Assembly (NCBI RefSeq): GCF_014534645.1
Contig: NZ_JACVQF010000213.1
Coordinates: 1 to 59,318 of the forward strand
Origin: Streptomyces griseicoloratus
GTDB lineage: Bacteria; Actinomycetota; Actinomycetes; Streptomycetales; Streptomycetaceae
DNA: 59,318 nt
Direction: 5' to 3'
Under the pieces are notes generated by a model. It searched no databases and was not told the origin of the DNA. It saw only the letters and a program-made list of their open reading frames with translations. Positions 1-8,496 of this stretch are shown piece after piece. Numbering within the stretch: position 1 is the first letter of the stretch; the number at the start of each line of letters is the position of its first letter. A program made the position numbers and the translations under genes.

Positions 1-23
1 GCGTCCCGGAGCCGGCACCCGGC

Positions 24-869
24 TCAGCCGATGCCGAACGCCCCGTCGGGAGGCACGGGTGACGGAACGGCGTCCTCGTCCCGCACCGGCCGGGCAGCGC
101 CGATGAAGTCCCGCAGCGCGGACCCGTGCTCGACCCGGGCCGGGAAGACGTCGGCTGCCGTGAGCCTGGTCAGTCCCGCCGTGTCGAGGGGCCGGTGCGC
201 GGCGACGAGGACGGCGTTGCCGAAGCGGCGGCCGCGCAGCACGCCCGGCTCGGCGATCAGCGCCAGTTCCTCGAAGAGCGTGGCGAACCCGGCCAGTTGC
301 GAGCGCAGGAAGGCGAACGGCGCCGCGTCGGCCAGGTTGGCGAGGTAGACGCCGTCGGCCCGCAGGACGCGTTCGGCCTCGCGGGCGTAGGCGACGGAGG
401 TCAGGTGCGCGGGGACGCGTGAGCCGCCGAAGACGTCGGCGACGAGGACGTCGGCGGAGTCCGCGGGGGCGGCGGCCAGCCAGGCCCGCGCGTCGGCGGC
501 GTGCGTGACGATGTGCGCGCCCTCCGGCAGCGGCAGGTGCTCGGCGACCAGCTCCAGCAGGCCGCCGTCGGCCTCCACCACGTCCTGCCGGGAGCCCGGC
601 CGCGTCGCGGCCAGGTACCGGGGCAGGGTCAGGGCACCGCCGCCGAGGTGCAGGACGTCCAGCGGACGCCCCGGTTCGGCGACGGTGTCCAGGACGTGTC
701 CGAGCCGCCGCGCGTACTCGAACTCCAGGTGCGCCGGCTCGTCGAGGTCGACGTAGGACTGCGGCGCCCCGTCCACGGTCAGCAGCCAGGCCCGTTTCCG
801 GTCGACGTCGGGCATGAGCTTGGCGGTGCCGTGGTCGGTCACCCGGGTGACGGGTATGGCTTCGTTCAC
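24..869 (-). CDS. Spermidine synthase-like methyltransferase-fold protein
   Basis: 281 aa. The Rossmann core carries the Gly-rich SAM/decarboxy-SAM loop LHLGGGALTLPRYLA (about residues 89-103), an acidic residue ending the second strand (VEADGG) and a VADVFGG motif, as in spermidine-synthase-like proteins of actinobacteria. The protein lacks the long N-terminal beta domain of true SpeE, and no speD or other polyamine gene is nearby, so aminopropyl transfer is not established. It is likely cytosolic. It lies downstream of tuf3 on the same strand, separated by a hairpin, so it is probably transcribed separately. Confidence 0.85.
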   Translation of the reverse strand: MNEAIPVTRVTDHGTAKLMPDVDRKRAWLLTVDGAPQSYVDLDEPAHLEFEYARRLGHVLDTVAEPGRPLDVLHLGGGALTLPRYLAATRPGSRQDVVEADGGLLELVAEHLPLPEGAHIVTHAADARAWLAAAPADSADVLVADVFGGSRVPAHLTSVAYAREAERVLRADGVYLANLADAAPFAFLRSQLAGFATLFEELALIAEPGVLRGRRFGNAVLVAAHRPLDTAGLTRLTAADVFPARVEHGSALRDFIGAARPVRDEDAVPSPVPPDGAFGIG

Positions 870-891
870 CTTCCCATTGTGCCGGGGCGAA

Positions 892-908
892 GCGCCCCGA
901 AGGGGCGC
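892..908 (-). terminator. Hairpin downstream of tuf3
   Basis: Perfect 7-bp stem GCGCCCC/GGGGCGC with a short loop (TTC on the minus strand). It lies between the end of tuf3 and the next minus-strand gene. The motif and its GC-rich flank look like a common Streptomyces intergenic hairpin family. There is no U-tract, as is usual in this genus. Confidence 0.6.
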
Positions 909-960
909 GGGACAGCACCGGCGTGCGGCCCCGCAGCCCCCCGCGGACGCGCACCGCCCC

Positions 961-2130
961 TCAGTGCACGGCGGTCACGGTCCCCGCTCCCACGGTCCGC
1001 CCGCCCTCACGGACGGCAAACCCGAGGCCCGGCTCGAGAGGCACGTCACGCCCGAGTTCGACGGTCATGGTGACCGTGTCACCGGGCCGGGCGACGGCCG
1101 CCTCACCGAGGTCGACGTCACCGACCACGTCCGCCGTACGGATGTAGAACTGCGGCCGGTAACCGGTGGACACCGGCGTCGTGCGCCCGCCCTCGCGCGC
1201 CGACAGCACGTACACCTGCGCCGAGAAGCGCCGGGCCGGCACGACACTGCCGGGCGCGGCGACGACGTGCCCACGGCGCACCGTGTCGCGGGCGACACCG
1301 CGCAGCAGCAGGGCCACGTTGTCCCCGGCCTGCGCCTCCTCCATGGGCTTGCCGAAGGTCTCCAGCCCGGTGACCACCGTCTCGACGGACGCCCCGAGCA
1401 CCTCGACCCGGTCGCCGACGCGGACGGTGCCGCGCTCGACCGCACCGGTGACGACCGTGCCCCGGCCGGTGATGGTGAGCACGTTCTCGACGGGCAGCAG
1501 GAACGGCGCGTCCAGATACCGCTCCGGCATGGGCACGTAGGTGTCCACGGCGTCGAGCAGCGCCTCGACGGACGCCGTCCACCGGGGGTCGCCCTCCAGG
1601 GCCTTGAGGCCGGAGACCCGTACGACGGGCACGGCGTCGCCGCCGTATCCGTGCGCGGTGAGCAGCTCGCGGACCTCCAGCTCGACCAGGTCGGTCAGCT
1701 CCTCGTCGCCCGCGTCGGCCTTGTTGAGGGCGACCACGATGTGGTCGACGCCCACCTGCCGGGCGAGCAGGACGTGTTCGGCGGTCTGCGGCATGATCCC
1801 GTCGAGCGCGGAGACGACGAGGATGGCCCCGTCGAGCTGGGCGGCGCCGGTGACCATGTTCTTGACGTAGTCGGCGTGGCCGGGCATGTCGACGTGCGCG
1901 TAGTGCCGGGTGTCGGTCTCGTACTCGACGTGCGCGATGTTGATGGTGATGCCGCGCGCGGCCTCCTCCGGCGCCCGGTCGATGCGGTCGAACGGGACGA
2001 AGGTGCCGGCGCCGCGCTCGGCGAGGACCTTGGTGATGGCGGCGGTCAGGGTGGTCTTGCCGTGGTCGACGTGACCCATCGTGCCGATGTTGAGATGCGG
2101 TTTGGTGCGGACGTAAGCCGTCTTGGGCAT
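961..2130 (-). CDS. tuf3: Divergent elongation factor Tu (EF-Tu3)
   Basis: 389 aa translational GTPase that would deliver aminoacyl-tRNA to the ribosome. G1 is GHVDHGKTT (residues 19-27), followed by a switch I RGITIN segment, G3 DMPGHADY, G4 NKAD and G5 SGLKALEG; domains II and III follow with GYRPQFY and the C-terminal [10 protein letters not shown]. It differs from housekeeping EF-Tu at many normally fixed sites (DMPGH for DCPGH, SGLKA for SALKA, AAVA for the usual residues). It stands alone, without rpsL, rpsG and fusA, which fits tuf3 of Streptomyces rather than tuf1. The start is an ATG preceded by GAGGTACC. In S. coelicolor tuf3 is reported as a minor, stress-related EF-Tu; that role is inferred here. 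Confidence 0.93.
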   Translation of the reverse strand: MPKTAYVRTKPHLNIGTMGHVDHGKTTLTAAITKVLAERGAGTFVPFDRIDRAPEEAARGITINIAHVEYETDTRHYAHVDMPGHADYVKNMVTGAAQLDGAILVVSALDGIMPQTAEHVLLARQVGVDHIVVALNKADAGDEELTDLVELEVRELLTAHGYGGDAVPVVRVSGLKALEGDPRWTASVEALLDAVDTYVPMPERYLDAPFLLPVENVLTITGRGTVVTGAVERGTVRVGDRVEVLGASVETVVTGLETFGKPMEEAQAGDNVALLLRGVARDTVRRGHVVAAPGSVVPARRFSAQVYVLSAREGGRTTPVSTGYRPQFYIRTADVVGDVDLGEAAVARPGDTVTMTVELGRDVPLEPGLGFAVREGGRTVGAGTVTAVH

Positions 2131-2539
2131 GGCGGTACCTCGAAGCCTCGTGGTGGCGGTGATGGGACCCCGGGAACTCGCCGACCCTCCCCCTGCGGGG
2201 TCCGCCGGACGATCCGGGGAGGGTCAGCTTCGGGCGCCGTCGACGGCGGTCAGGAAGTGGGGAACGGCAGCCTTCGGGGCATCCGCGGCGGCGGATGCGG
2301 CGAGGTGGAAGGCGTACCGGAACATGACGCCGATCATCGCCGACGCCTCGCCCGGCGTCGAATGGTTTTCAGCGCACGGCAGTTCGAGCGGTCACGGGCC
2401 GGTGTTCCGCGGCGCCTCCCGCACGGGCAGCGCGGCGAGGTGTGCGCCGCGGTTCGCCACGTCCGGTGTTTGCGCCGTTGTGACGCTCATGAGACGCACC
2501 ATACGGCGATCACACACATTTGTCGGTTAGTGTCACCGG
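2131..2539. other. Divergent intergenic region, tuf3 / TVP38-family gene
   Basis: 409 bp without a convincing gene. It holds the leader inverted repeat described separately and presumably both divergent promoters. A 32-codon minus-strand frame (2490 to 2392) and a 37-codon one below it look too weak to call. Confidence 0.5.
2183..2225 (-). promoter_or_regulatory. Long inverted repeat in the tuf3 leader
   Basis: Perfect 10-bp arms GACCCTCCCC (2183-2192) and GGGGAGGGTC (2216-2225) enclose a small hairpin GTCC-GCC-GGAC (2200-2210). On the minus strand the structure lies 53-95 nt before the tuf3 start. It could be a 5'-leader attenuator or the terminator of an unseen upstream transcript. Confidence 0.4.
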
Positions 2540-3304
2540 ATGCTCGATGCCACCACCCGCTCTGGGGGCACCGCCACGGCCTCTCCCCGGGCCGTCACCA
2601 CCGCCGCCGCCGGTCCGGTCGCGCCGGCCGGCTTCGCCGCCCGCGTGACGAGAGTGCTGCTCTCGCCGTGGTCCCGGCTGTCGCTGCTCGTCGCCCTGCT
2701 GGCCTCGGCCGCGGTGACGGTGCTGCTGTTCGAACCGCAGAAGCTGCTCGTGCACGGCTGGCCGCCACAGCTCGGCGGAGCCGCGGCGGCGGTGGCGTAC
2801 GCGCTGGCCTACGGGCTGTGCACGGTCGCGTTCGTGCCGCGCCCGCTGCTGAACCTCGCGGCCGGTGCCCTGTTCGGCTCCCAGATCGGCCTGGTCTCGG
2901 CCCTGGCGGGCACGGTGCTCGGCGCCGGCATCGCCTTCTGCCTCGGCCGGGTGCTGGGCCAGGAGGCGCTGCGCCCGCTGCTGCGGGGCAGGTGGCTGAA
3001 GGCCGCGGACGGGCAGCTCAGCCGGCACGGCTTCCGCTCGATGCTGGCGGCGCGGCTGTTCCCCGGCGTGCCGTTCGCCGCCGCCAACTACTGCGCGGCC
3101 GTCTCCCGCATGGGCCTGCTGCCGTTCCTGCTCGCGACGGCCCTCGGGTCGATCCCGAACACGGCCGCCTACGTCGTCGCCGGCGCCCGCGCCTCGGCAC
3201 CGACGTCGCCGGCCTTCCTGATCGCCCTGGCCGGCATCGCCCTGCCGGGACTGGCGGGCGCGGTGGTGGCCTGGCGCAAGCGGCACCGGCTGCGGGGGCG
3301 CTGA
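2540..3304 (+). CDS. TVP38/TMEM64 family membrane protein
   Basis: 254 aa with about 6 hydrophobic segments. After a cytosolic Ala/Thr-rich N-terminus comes a transmembrane segment (LSLLVALLASAAVTVLLF). The family signature follows: FVPRPLLNLAAGALFG, then the glycine-rich GTVLGAGIAFCLGR, then F(R)SMLAARLFPGVPF and a final membrane helix with basic tail. SNARE-associated/VTT-domain proteins are thought to act in lipid scrambling or membrane transport; the substrate here is unknown. It is divergent from tuf3 and about 200 bp before uppP. Confidence 0.85.
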   Translation: MLDATTRSGGTATASPRAVTTAAAGPVAPAGFAARVTRVLLSPWSRLSLLVALLASAAVTVLLFEPQKLLVHGWPPQLGGAAAAVAYALAYGLCTVAFVPRPLLNLAAGALFGSQIGLVSALAGTVLGAGIAFCLGRVLGQEALRPLLRGRWLKAADGQLSRHGFRSMLAARLFPGVPFAAANYCAAVSRMGLLPFLLATALGSIPNTAAYVVAGARASAPTSPAFLIALAGIALPGLAGAVVAWRKRHRLRGR

Positions 3305-3503
3305 CGGGACGTCCGGCACCGGGTCGCACGCGGGGCGGGCGGCGCCCGGGCCGGGAGGGCGACCCGGCCCAACCCCTGTGCCGTTCCATTCACCCAAGGA
3401 CGCTACGCTGCCCCTCGACACGCCCGACCCCTGATCACCGCACGTGGCGGCTCGGTGTGTCCATCGTCCGTTCCACGATCGGCCACTTGGACTCCGTAAC
3501 TTC

Positions 3504-4379
3504 ATGTCTTGGTTTGAATCTCTCATCCTCGGACTCGTCCAGGGGCTGACCGAGTTCCTCCCCGTGTCCTCCAGCGCCCACCTGCGGCTGACGGCGGCGT
3601 TCTCCGGCTGGCACGACCCGGGCGCGGCCTTCACGGCGATCACCCAGATCGGCACGGAGGCCGCCGTACTGATCTACTTCCGCCAGGACATCGGGCGGAT
3701 CATCTCGGCCTGGACCCGGTCGCTCCGGGACAGGACCATGCGCAAGGACCCCGACGCGCGCATGGGCTGGCTCGTGATCGTCGGCTCGATCCCGATCGGC
3801 GTGCTCGGTCTGACGCTGAAGGACCAGATCGAGGGGCCGTTCCGCGACCTGCGGGTCACCGCGACCATGCTGATCGTCGTCGGTGTGATCATCGGCGTCG
3901 CGGACCGGATGGCGGCGCGCGACGAGACCGGCGGCCGGCACCGCGCGCCCAAGCGCCGCAAGGAACTGCAGGACCTGGGCGTCCGCGACGGCCTGATCTA
4001 CGGCCTGTGCCAGGCCATGGCCCTCATCCCCGGCGTCTCCCGCTCCGGCGCGACCATCAGCGGCGGCCTGTTCATGGGCTACCGGCGCGAGGCCGCGGCC
4101 AGGTACTCCTTCCTGCTCGCGATCCCGGCGGTGCTCGCCTCCGGCCTGTTCGAGCTGAAGGACGCGATGGAGAGCGACCACGTCAGCTGGGGGCCGACGA
4201 TCTTCGCGACGATCATCGCCTTCGCCACGGGGTACGCGGTCATCGCCTGGTTCATGAAGTTCATCTCGACCAAGAGCTTCATGCCGTTCGTCTGGTACCG
4301 CGTCGCGCTCGGCGTGGTGATCATCGTTCTGGTCGCGTTGGGCGTCCTCAGCCCGCACGCCGCGGAGTCGGCGGGCTGA
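3504..4379 (+). CDS. uppP: Undecaprenyl-diphosphatase
   Basis: 291 aa integral membrane phosphatase that converts undecaprenyl diphosphate to the monophosphate, recycling the lipid carrier for peptidoglycan and wall polymers and conferring bacitracin tolerance. The BacA/UppP signatures are clear: GLVQGLTEFLPVSSSAHL near the N-terminus (catalytic Glu and Ser-rich loop) and PGVSRSGATIS in the middle (catalytic Arg). I chose the ATG at 3504 because homologues start at MSWFE(S). An upstream GTG at 3444 would add 20 unconserved residues, and neither start has a good Shine-Dalgarno sequence. Confidence 0.95.
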   Translation: MSWFESLILGLVQGLTEFLPVSSSAHLRLTAAFSGWHDPGAAFTAITQIGTEAAVLIYFRQDIGRIISAWTRSLRDRTMRKDPDARMGWLVIVGSIPIGVLGLTLKDQIEGPFRDLRVTATMLIVVGVIIGVADRMAARDETGGRHRAPKRRKELQDLGVRDGLIYGLCQAMALIPGVSRSGATISGGLFMGYRREAAARYSFLLAIPAVLASGLFELKDAMESDHVSWGPTIFATIIAFATGYAVIAWFMKFISTKSFMPFVWYRVALGVVIIVLVALGVLSPHAAESAG

Positions 4380-4428
4380 CGCACACGGTCCTGTAGCCGT
4401 CCGGTAGCGCACTGTCAGTGCTTGCCCC

Positions 4429-4434
4429 TAGGCT
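4429..4434 (+). promoter_or_regulatory. Probable -10 element for a leaderless transcript
   Basis: TAGGCT ends 7 nt before the ATG at 4442. No ribosome binding site is present, so transcription probably starts at or next to the start codon. I see no clear -35. Confidence 0.45.
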
Positions 4435-4441
4435 TGTCCGC

Positions 4442-4621
4442 ATGTCCCCCGATTTGGTTACCCCTGGTTCCGTGCGGTCCGCCGCGGAGCTGAACGAGCA
4501 GATCCGCGCCCTGTGGCGGCGCGCGGGCGGGACCCTGTCGTCCCAGGAGCGCGCGGAGTACGAACTGCTGGTGGTCGAGTGGGCGGCCGCGATCCGGGGC
4601 GAGGTCATCGAGGCGGCGTGA
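4442..4621 (+). CDS. Small conserved hypothetical protein
   Basis: 59 aa, helical, acidic at the end: SAAELNEQIRALWRR near the start, then LSSQERAEYELLVVEW and a short C-terminal helix. I recognise it only as a small Streptomyces protein of unknown function. It has no signal peptide or membrane segment. The GC3-rich codon use and the well-placed -10 element support it being real. A start 24 bases upstream (4418) is possible but less likely. Confidence 0.65.
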   Translation: MSPDLVTPGSVRSAAELNEQIRALWRRAGGTLSSQERAEYELLVVEWAAAIRGEVIEAA

Positions 4622-4650
4622 GCCGGGCGCCGGCCCGAGGCACGCGCCCC

Positions 4651-5391
4651 TCAGCGGCCGCCCGCCACCCGCAGCACGGCCCCCGTCGTGTACGAGGCGT
4701 CCGGCGACATCAGCCAGGCGATGGCGGCGGCGATCTCCTCGGCCCGGCCAGCACGGCGCAGCGGGATCGCCGGAGCCATCTGCCGGACCCGGTCCGGCGC
4801 GCCCATCGCGGCGTGCATCTCCGTGTCGACGAGGCCCGGTGCGACCGCGTTGACGCGGACACCGTCCGGGCCGAGCTCCTTGGAGAGCCCGACCGTCAGG
4901 GCATCGATGCCGGCCTTCGTCGCCGCGTAGTGGACGTACTCCCCCGGGCTGCCGAGGGTCGCCGCACCCGACGACACGTTCACGATCACGCCGTTGCCCC
5001 GGGCGGTCATGAGCTGCGCGGCGCGGCGGGCGCACAGCAGCGCGCCCAGGAGGTTGACGTCGAGGACGCGGCGCAGGTCCGTGGTGTCGCTGTCGGCGAG
5101 GCGGCCCAGCGGACCGGTCACCGCCGCGTTGTTCACCAGCCCGGTCACCGGTCCGAGGGTGCTCTCGGCGACGTCGAAGAGCCTGTCGACGTCGGCCTCG
5201 GCCGAGGTGTCCGCCCGGACCGTGACAGCGCGGCCGCCGGCCTCGCGCACGCCCGCCGCCACCGCTTCCGCGGCCGCCTCGTCCCGGACGTAGCCCACGG
5301 CCACGTCGTGCCCGTCCGCCGCGAGGCGCAGGCAGGCCGCCGCGCCGATTCCCCGGCTGCCGCCGGTGACCACCGTGACCGGACGCGACAT
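4651..5391 (-). CDS. SDR family oxidoreductase
   Basis: 246 aa classical short-chain dehydrogenase/reductase. TGGSRGIGAA is the nucleotide-binding glycine motif; NNAAV follows strand 4. The catalytic triad is Ser in NVSSGAA, Tyr and Lys in YAATK. The C-terminal half has the usual PGLVDTEMH and GAVLRVAGGR. An Arg/Ser after strand 2 suggests NADPH. The start is set by AGGAGGTC six bases upstream. It is divergent from the SnoaL-like gene across about 120 bp of repeat-containing DNA, suggesting shared control. The substrate is unknown. Confidence 0.9.
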   Translation of the reverse strand: MSRPVTVVTGGSRGIGAAACLRLAADGHDVAVGYVRDEAAAEAVAAGVREAGGRAVTVRADTSAEADVDRLFDVAESTLGPVTGLVNNAAVTGPLGRLADSDTTDLRRVLDVNLLGALLCARRAAQLMTARGNGVIVNVSSGAATLGSPGEYVHYAATKAGIDALTVGLSKELGPDGVRVNAVAPGLVDTEMHAAMGAPDRVRQMAPAIPLRRAGRAEEIAAAIAWLMSPDASYTTGAVLRVAGGR

Positions 5392-5415
5392 GAGGACCTC
5401 CTGAAACGACTCGTT

Positions 5416-5435
5416 TGATCGATCATCGATCATCT
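5416..5435. promoter_or_regulatory. TGATCGAT repeats between SDR and SnoaL-like genes
   Basis: Palindrome TGATCGATCA at 5416-5425 runs into a second half-copy TCGATCATC. It lies 25 bp upstream of the SDR start on the minus strand, where a repressor could block transcription. Confidence 0.35.
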
Positions 5436-5509
5436 TAGGCGCGATCATCGTGGCCGCACAGGTGCGCGGGCCACCGAATACGGCCGCGCCCCTTGGCTGG
5501 GCACCTCCC

Positions 5510-5983
5510 ATGCCCAACACTGAGCCGATGACGCAGCGTGTGGAACTCGCGACCGTGAGGGACCGGCTGGCGGTCGACCAGTTGGTGACCGACTACGCGG
5601 TGGCGCTGGACGACGGGGACTGGACGGCGTACCGGGAGCTGTTCGCACCGGGCGGGCGGGCCGACCACCGGGCGGCCGGCGGCATCGCGGGGGACGCCGG
5701 GCAGGTCGCCGCGTGGCTCGCGGAGAACCTGCGGCCGTTCCCGGTACGGCAGCACCTGATCGTCAACCGACGGGTGCGCTTCGGCGTCTGGGAACAGGAC
5801 ACCGGCGACACGGCCCGCCTCCGGGCCGACTACGTCAACGCGATGGGCCCCGCCGGCCGGGACGGCGTCCCGGGTACGCCCGACTTCCTGAGCGGCGGCC
5901 GGTACGTCTTCGGGCTGCTGCGGACGGCTGACGGCTGGCGGCTCGGCGAGGTGGTCGCCGAGGAGAAGTGGCGGCGCCTGTGA
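5510..5983 (+). CDS. SnoaL-like / NTF2-fold protein
   Basis: 157 aa from the ATG at 5510 (151 aa from the alternative ATG at 5528). The family-typical N-terminal helix VRDRLAVDQLVTDYAVALDDGD(W) is followed by a cone-shaped alpha+beta barrel with HLIVNRRV and the terminal DGWRLGEVVAEEKWRR. SnoaL_4-type proteins include isomerases, hydratases and dehydratases, but many have no known activity. The usual catalytic residues cannot be assigned here. It is divergently placed from the SDR, so the pair may act on one compound. Confidence 0.8.
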   Translation: MPNTEPMTQRVELATVRDRLAVDQLVTDYAVALDDGDWTAYRELFAPGGRADHRAAGGIAGDAGQVAAWLAENLRPFPVRQHLIVNRRVRFGVWEQDTGDTARLRADYVNAMGPAGRDGVPGTPDFLSGGRYVFGLLRTADGWRLGEVVAEEKWRRL

Positions 5984-6080
5984 TCGACTGTGCCGGTGCC
6001 GGTGCCGCCCGGCCGGATCTTCTGCTCCCGGTCCCGCCCAGGGGCGCACACTGACGGCACCACGGGGTAGGGAAGCGCCT

Positions 6081-7655
6081 ATGAAGACGCTGGGCCACTG
6101 GCTCGCCTCCCCCTGGCGGCGCTCGGCCGTCGCCGCCGTCGCCGGCGCCCTGCCCGTGCTCGCCTTCCCGGCCCCCGGCCTGTGGTGGTGGGCCTGGGTC
6201 GCCCTGGTCCCCTGGCTGCTGCTCGCCCGTGCCGCGCCGAGCGGGCGCCGGGCGGTGTACGACGGCTGGTGGGGCGGGTTCGGGTTCATGCTGGCCATGC
6301 ACCACTGGCTGCTTCCCAACCTGCATGTGTTCACCTTCGTCATCGCCGCGCTGCTCGGCGCGCTGTGGGCCCCGTGGGGCTGGCTGGTGCGCCGTCTGCT
6401 GGGCTCGGCACCCTCGGGCGGCCGGGTCGCGGCGGCACTGGTCGTGCTGCCCTCGGGCTGGCTGGCGGTGGAGCTGGTCCGCTCCTGGCAGGGGCTCGGC
6501 GGCCCCTGGGGCATGCTCGGCGCCAGTCAGTGGCAGGTCGCGCCGGCGCTGCGGCTCGCCTCGGTCGGCGGGGTGTGGCTGCTCAGCTTCCTGGTGGTGG
6601 CCGTCAATGTGGCCGTGGCCGTCCTGATCGCCGTCCGCCGCGCCCGCGTGCCCGCCGTGGCCGGGCTCGTCGCGACCGCCGCGGCCACCTCGGCGGCCTG
6701 GGTGTGGTCACCGCGCCCGGACACCGACGAGCGGGTCGCGGTCGCCCTGGTGCAGCCGGGCGTCGTGGCCGGGCGGGACAGCGCCGACCGCCGGTTCGAC
6801 CTCGAGGAGCGGCTGACCCGCCGGCTGGCCGGCCGGGACGTCGACCTGGTCGTGTGGGGGGAGAGCAGCGTCGGCTTCGACCTGGACGACCGGCCCGACC
6901 TCGCGCGCCGTCTCGCGGCGCTGTCGCGGGAGACCGGGGCGCGGATCCTGGTCAACGTGGACGCGCGGCGCTCGGACAGACCCGGCATCTACAAGAGCTC
7001 GGTGCTCGTCGGCCCCGACGGCCCGACGGGAGACCGGTACGACAAGATGCGGCTCGTGCCCTTCGGGGAGTACGTGCCGGCCCGGTCCGTGCTCGGCTGG
7101 GCCACGTCCGTCGGCGAGGCGGCGGGCGAGGACCGCAGGCGCGGCTCGCGCCAGGTGGTGATGGACGTCGGGGACGGGCTGCGGATCGGGCCGATGGTGT
7201 GCTTCGAGAGCGCGTTCCCCGACATGAGCCGCCGTCTCGCCGCGGACGGCGCCGAGGTGCTGCTCGCCCAGTCCTCGACCTCGACGTTCCAGCACAGCTG
7301 GGCGCCGGGGCAGCATGCGTCACTGGCCGCGCTGCGCGCCGCGGAGACCGGCCGCCCGATGGTGCACGCCACGCTGACGGGGGTCTCCGCGGTGTACGAC
7401 GCGAGCGGCGCGCGGATCGGGCCGTGGCTCGGCACCGAGGCGAGCGCGGCGCACGTGTACGAGGTGCCGCTCTCCCACGGCAGCACGCCCTACGTCCGCT
7501 TCGGCGACTGGCCGGTGCGGGCGGCGCTGCTGGTCCTCGCCGTCTGGGGCGCTGCCGAGGGCGTACGGACGCTGCGGCTCAGGCGTGGCGCTCCTGCACC
7601 GCGCGTACGACCCGCTCGCACAGTTCATGGGTCTCCAGCGCGTCCCGGGCACTGA
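6081..7655 (+). CDS. lnt: Apolipoprotein N-acyltransferase
   Basis: 524 aa. About six N-terminal membrane segments (residues 1-200) precede a C-N hydrolase domain. The catalytic triad is visible as Glu in VVWGESS, Lys in YDKMRLVPFGEYVP and Cys in MVCFESAFPD. The enzyme moves an acyl chain from a phospholipid to the N-terminal Cys of lipoproteins on the outer face of the membrane. Several lipoprotein genes lie in this window. Streptomyces usually have more than one Lnt, so this may be one of two. The last 26 codons overlap the convergent oxidoreductase gene; the Pro/Arg-rich tail after LRLRRGAP looks non-conserved. Confidence 0.93.
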   Translation: MKTLGHWLASPWRRSAVAAVAGALPVLAFPAPGLWWWAWVALVPWLLLARAAPSGRRAVYDGWWGGFGFMLAMHHWLLPNLHVFTFVIAALLGALWAPWGWLVRRLLGSAPSGGRVAAALVVLPSGWLAVELVRSWQGLGGPWGMLGASQWQVAPALRLASVGGVWLLSFLVVAVNVAVAVLIAVRRARVPAVAGLVATAAATSAAWVWSPRPDTDERVAVALVQPGVVAGRDSADRRFDLEERLTRRLAGRDVDLVVWGESSVGFDLDDRPDLARRLAALSRETGARILVNVDARRSDRPGIYKSSVLVGPDGPTGDRYDKMRLVPFGEYVPARSVLGWATSVGEAAGEDRRRGSRQVVMDVGDGLRIGPMVCFESAFPDMSRRLAADGAEVLLAQSSTSTFQHSWAPGQHASLAALRAAETGRPMVHATLTGVSAVYDASGARIGPWLGTEASAAHVYEVPLSHGSTPYVRFGDWPVRAALLVLAVWGAAEGVRTLRLRRGAPAPRVRPARTVHGSPARPGH

Positions 7656-8484
7656 GCACCTTGCCCGCGCGCACGGCGTCCAGGAAGGCCAGGACCGCCT
7701 GCTCGATGCCGCGCTGCCGGGCCACCGGCACCCAGTCGCCGCGCCGCCGCACGGTCGGCTGGCCCCGGTGGTCGATCACCTCGGCGAGGTTGACCACCTG
7801 CCGCTTGGTGTCCTGGCCGGAGACCTCAAGGATCTCCTCCGCCGAACCGCTGAGCCGGTTCATCACGCCGAGCGCGGTGAAGCCGTCCCCGGCGAGCTGC
7901 AGCACGACGTGGTGGAGCAGGTCGCCCTCGACGCGGGCACGGACGCCGACGTCGTCGATCTGTCCGGGCACCAGGAAGCGGAGCGTGTCGACGACGTGGA
8001 TGAAGTCGTCGAGGATCATCGTGCGCGGTTCCTCGGGCAGCCCTATGCGGTTCTTCTGCATGAGGATCAGCTCGCGCGGATGCTCGGCGCACTGCGCGTA
8101 CCCGGGGGCGTAGCGGCGGTTGAAGCCGACGGCGAGGCTCGTGTTCCGCTCCTCGGCCAGGGCCACCAGCCGCTCGGAGTCGGCGAGGTCGTAAGCGAGC
8201 GGCTTGTCGACGTAGGTCGGGACGCCGGCCCGGAGCAGCCGGGTCACGATCTCGGGGTGGACGGCCGTCGGCGCGTGCACGAAGGCGGCGTCGAGGTCCT
8301 GGGCGAGAAGCGCGTCGAGGTCCGCGTGCCGCCGGTCCGGCGGGAGGTGGAGGCCGTCGGCGATGCGGGTGAGCGTCGCCGGGGTGCGGGTCTGCAGGTG
8401 CAGCTCGACCCCGGGCAGGCCGGCGAGCACGGGAAGGTACGCCTTCTGCGCGATGTCGCCGAGTCCGATGCAGCCGACCTTCAC
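7579..8484 (-). CDS. Gfo/Idh/MocA family oxidoreductase
   Basis: 301 aa. The N-terminal Rossmann fold opens with GCIGLGDIAQKAYLPVL; the family's EKP motif appears as VDKPLAYDL with the catalytic Lys. The C-terminal alpha/beta domain includes ILDDFIHVVDTLRFL, where the His is the usual catalytic residue. NAD(P)-dependent oxidation of a sugar or inositol derivative is likely. It is followed 12 bp away from the monooxygenase gene on the same strand, so the two could form an operon. Its last 77 bp overlap lnt on the opposite strand. Confidence 0.9.
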   Translation of the reverse strand: MKVGCIGLGDIAQKAYLPVLAGLPGVELHLQTRTPATLTRIADGLHLPPDRRHADLDALLAQDLDAAFVHAPTAVHPEIVTRLLRAGVPTYVDKPLAYDLADSERLVALAEERNTSLAVGFNRRYAPGYAQCAEHPRELILMQKNRIGLPEEPRTMILDDFIHVVDTLRFLVPGQIDDVGVRARVEGDLLHHVVLQLAGDGFTALGVMNRLSGSAEEILEVSGQDTKRQVVNLAEVIDHRGQPTVRRRGDWVPVARQRGIEQAVLAFLDAVRAGKVLSARDALETHELCERVVRAVQERHA

Positions 8485-8496
8485 GGGGTGTGCTCC

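Noticed and set aside
2392-2490. 32-codon minus-strand frame between tuf3 and the TVP38-family gene
   Set aside because: Short, no recognisable family; left as intergenic with low likelihood.
814-3549. 911-codon plus-strand open frame antisense to tuf3 and across the TVP38-family gene
   Set aside because: Arg/Gly/His-rich composition, no motif, overlaps genes with clear homology; typical of antisense frames in very GC-rich DNA.
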